DNA of 64,000 bases from Ahniella sp. (GTDB lineage: Bacteria; Pseudomonadota; Gammaproteobacteria; Xanthomonadales; Ahniellaceae). Under the pieces are notes generated by a model. That model ran no database searches, was not told the DNA's origin, and saw only the letters and a list, made by a program, of their open reading frames with translations. Made by a program: the position numbers and the translations under genes. The DNA is taken from positions 62,001-126,000 of the forward strand of contig JADJRU010000012.1 of assembly GCA_016712105.1 (NCBI GenBank), read 5' to 3'. Below are positions 62,844 to 64,000 of the stretch, piece by piece; positions within the stretch are counted from its first letter, which is position 1, and each line of letters starts with the position of its first letter.

Positions 62844-63095
62844 GCGGCCTGCCCGTGCACTGCGACTTGCGCGGCGCCACAGCATGGTGCCGGCAGCGGC
62901 GGGAAGCATGAAAGCAAGAGCCAAGACTAGAAACGAGGCTACGGAAGGCGGAGTGCCGAAGGGGGCGCTGTCATTCGCGAGTTGGGCACTGGCAGGATCC
63001 ATAGCGGCAACGACCGAGAAGAGGGCGCCGACGACACCGAATGCGAACAGCAGCATGGCAACGGTTCTCAGCCCAAGCGTTCGCACTGGAATCAC
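62838..63095 (-). CDS. Cassette gene: small membrane protein
   Basis: An 85-residue protein with two hydrophobic segments (TVAMLLFAFGVVGALFSVVA and VASFLVLALAFMLPAAAGTM) and a basic tail (LWRRASRSARAGRT). It starts with GTG at 63095, overlapping attC f by two bases, and stops with the TAA of attC e. Confidence 0.65.
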   Translation of the reverse strand: MIPVRTLGLRTVAMLLFAFGVVGALFSVVAAMDPASAQLANDSAPFGTPPSVASFLVLALAFMLPAAAGTMLWRRASRSARAGRT

Positions 63096-63182
63096 CTAAT
63101 GCTGTGTTAAGCCGCCGCCGAGCGACGGTGTGTGGATGATACGCGAAACTTGTTCGCCGTCCGCTTGAACGAAAAGTTAGGC
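63094..63182 (-). other. attC site f
   Basis: Boxes ACCTAAT (63094-63100, one base off) and GTTAGGC (63176-63182). The core is almost the same as c and d (GCCGCCGCCGAGCGACGGTG). Length is 89 bases. Confidence 0.85.
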
Positions 63183-63186
63183 GCCT

Positions 63187-63820
63187 TCATGGGCGCCAAG
63201 CAGCTTCAGTTCCGAAATAGGCATCAAAATTCTCTAGTGCCAACCCTGAGAGCGTATCTCTGTAGGTCCAATAGCTAATCTCGATACCCTCACCTACGCC
63301 CATTCGCCAGAACAAGTCGGACCGATCGATGTCAGGGTGTGCCACCCAGGGCGGAAGTGCGAGTGCAAGAGGCCATGAAGGAAGCTCGCTTCGAACAAGC
63401 TCTAGGAGCCTCCCCAGTCGATTCAATCCTGTCGAGTCTCCCCCGTCTCCCCAGTAGCGGTCGTTCGAGGTTGCTTCCACGAGCTTGGCGCCCCGGGTTG
63501 AGGGCGAGAACTTCGGCCAGGCCATGGTGTTGCGAGAACTTTGCGCGAAGAGCCTCGAGCATCACGCCATCTTTAATGTCTTCCCAGTCCGTGCGTAGTG
63601 AACGGCTTCTGTCGCGGCCAATTTCCGCAGCCTCCATCGGCGAGCCTGCAGATTGAACAGCTTCAATGTCGTCGAAAGAGTGGAACTTTGATGCTTGGAA
63701 AAAATGCTCCGAAGTCTTCCAGTGCTGTCCGCGTGCCGTGATTGGGGCCCGGAAGAAGTTGGAGAAACACCCATAGGGGTCTGATGTTCGATAGAAGTTG
63801 ATGGTAGCGGGCGGTGACAT
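63187..63820 (-). CDS. Cassette gene: NADAR family ADP-ribose glycosidase with C-terminal extension (frameshifted in this sequence)
   Basis: From ATG 63820: NFYRTSDPYGCFSNFFRAPI, GQHWKTSEHFFQASKF and AKFSQHHGLAEVLA, the YbiA/NADAR pattern. At 63491-63494 a run of four C should be three; the corrected frame continues LNPGAKLVEATSNDRYWGDG and GLNRLGRLLELVRSEL, completing the domain. A further 60 residues (WPLALALPPWVAHPDIDRSD, GIEISYWTYRDTLSGLALEN) follow to the stop at 63187 and are not part of typical NADAR proteins. NADAR enzymes remove ADP-ribose from nucleic bases and occur with DarT-like toxins; no toxin gene is visible here. Confidence 0.8.
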
Positions 63821-63824
63821 TTTC

Positions 63825-63884
63825 GCCTAACACCTGAGTTAAGCCGCGCCGCGAAGCGGCGTCGGCTTGGACGAATTGTTAGGT
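63825..63884 (-). other. attC site g
   Basis: A short, highly symmetrical site: GCCTAAC (63825-63831), arms AAGCCGCGCCGCG and CGGCGTCGGCTTGG, and GTTAGGT (63878-63884), 60 bases. It is the classic Xanthomonas-type attC. Confidence 0.92.
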
Positions 63885-64000
63885 GCCGCCACGAAGCGAT
63901 TGAATGGCAGGCACGGAACAAGATAGTAGCCAATAAGAAACGCGCAGCTCAGCGTGAACACGAAGCTGATCATGTGCAGCGTCGCTGACGCGGCAAACTG
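63839..64000 (-). CDS. Cassette gene: membrane protein, N-terminus beyond window
   Basis: The last 53 codons of a frame entering from the right edge: TLHMISFVFTLSCAFLIGYY and LVPCLPFNRFVAAPNNSSKP, ending TPLRGAA. A membrane helix is clear. The last 15 residues are encoded by attC g, a common feature of cassette frames. Another frame, stopping at 63879 (AIQSLRGGT), is less likely. Function unknown. Confidence 0.5.
   Translation of the reverse strand, partial: QFAASATLHMISFVFTLSCAFLIGYYLVPCLPFNRFVAAPNNSSKPTPLRGAA

Larger units (their letters stand above)
58212..64000 (-). mobile_element. Chromosomal integron cassette array (distal part)
   Basis: Six well-formed attC sites plus one split by an IS, spaced 0.3-0.8 kb apart when the IS is discounted, separate single minus-strand genes. 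Several gene stops are the TAA of an attC RYYYAAC box (58787, 62378, 62838) and gene starts lie close behind the preceding attC, the hallmark of cassettes. The array continues past the right edge, where attI and the integrase are expected; neither is in the window. The left limit is near 58.2 kb. Confidence 0.85.

Noticed and set aside
1..64000. tRNA or rRNA genes
   Set aside because: I found no cloverleaf with CCA-proximal features and no rRNA segments while reading both strands; a covariance search would be needed to be certain.

Overview
The window looks like a GC-rich gammaproteobacterial chromosome of the Xanthomonadales (Lysobacterales). Supporting signs are the purM / DUF2066 / CDP-alcohol phosphatidyltransferase / perM / hda order, a MetX-type homoserine acyltransferase operon behind a SAM riboswitch, an Ax21-like outer-membrane barrel, the erpA-bactofilin-rubredoxin/thiE block, and attC sites of the Xanthomonas type. 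The species cannot be named from sequence alone.

Layout. 0-6.5 kb: housekeeping genes (purM, hda, trmL, a CPA2 antiporter). 6.7-19.7 kb: an outer-membrane barrel, a PadR regulator with a broken MacB-like permease, then two tandem four-gene transport operons (adaptor, ATPase, two FtsX-type permeases). The second operon has a near-perfect sigma-54 promoter and a palindromic upstream site. 19.7-27.9 kb: a methyltransferase/SEC-C chimera, an ACT-DUF3667 fusion, an MrfAB-like helicase/exonuclease pair, ruvX, yqgE, yceH, and a REP-like repeat family that supplies stop codons. 28-42.8 kb: scattered enzymes, a CadC-like TPR regulator, nudC, erpA, bactofilin, rubredoxin, thiE-bioD, mscS, zapE, and metX-metB. 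43-50.6 kb: a decayed secreted-protein gene, an L,D-transpeptidase, an aldo/keto reductase, a TetR-P450 operon with tandem operators, an HD protein and tyrS. 51-58 kb: small accessory genes, a MarR-S41 peptidase unit with a 30-bp perfect palindrome, and a CxxCH/Ig-repeat secreted protein. 58.2-64 kb: a chromosomal integron cassette array, all cassettes on the minus strand, carrying a NADAR gene and interrupted by an IS1182-family element inserted in an attC core site. No integron integrase is visible; the array runs off the right edge.

Quality. At least nine genes, including the normally essential tyrS, are split by single-base shifts, mostly in homopolymers or short base doublets. This points to residual indel errors in the assembly, so frameshifted genes here should not be taken as dead without read support. 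The most notable biology is the cassette array with its IS in attC, the SAM riboswitch with an anti-Shine-Dalgarno element, the sigma-54-controlled efflux-type operon, the REP elements placed on stop codons, and a shared C-terminal GFE tag on three secreted proteins.
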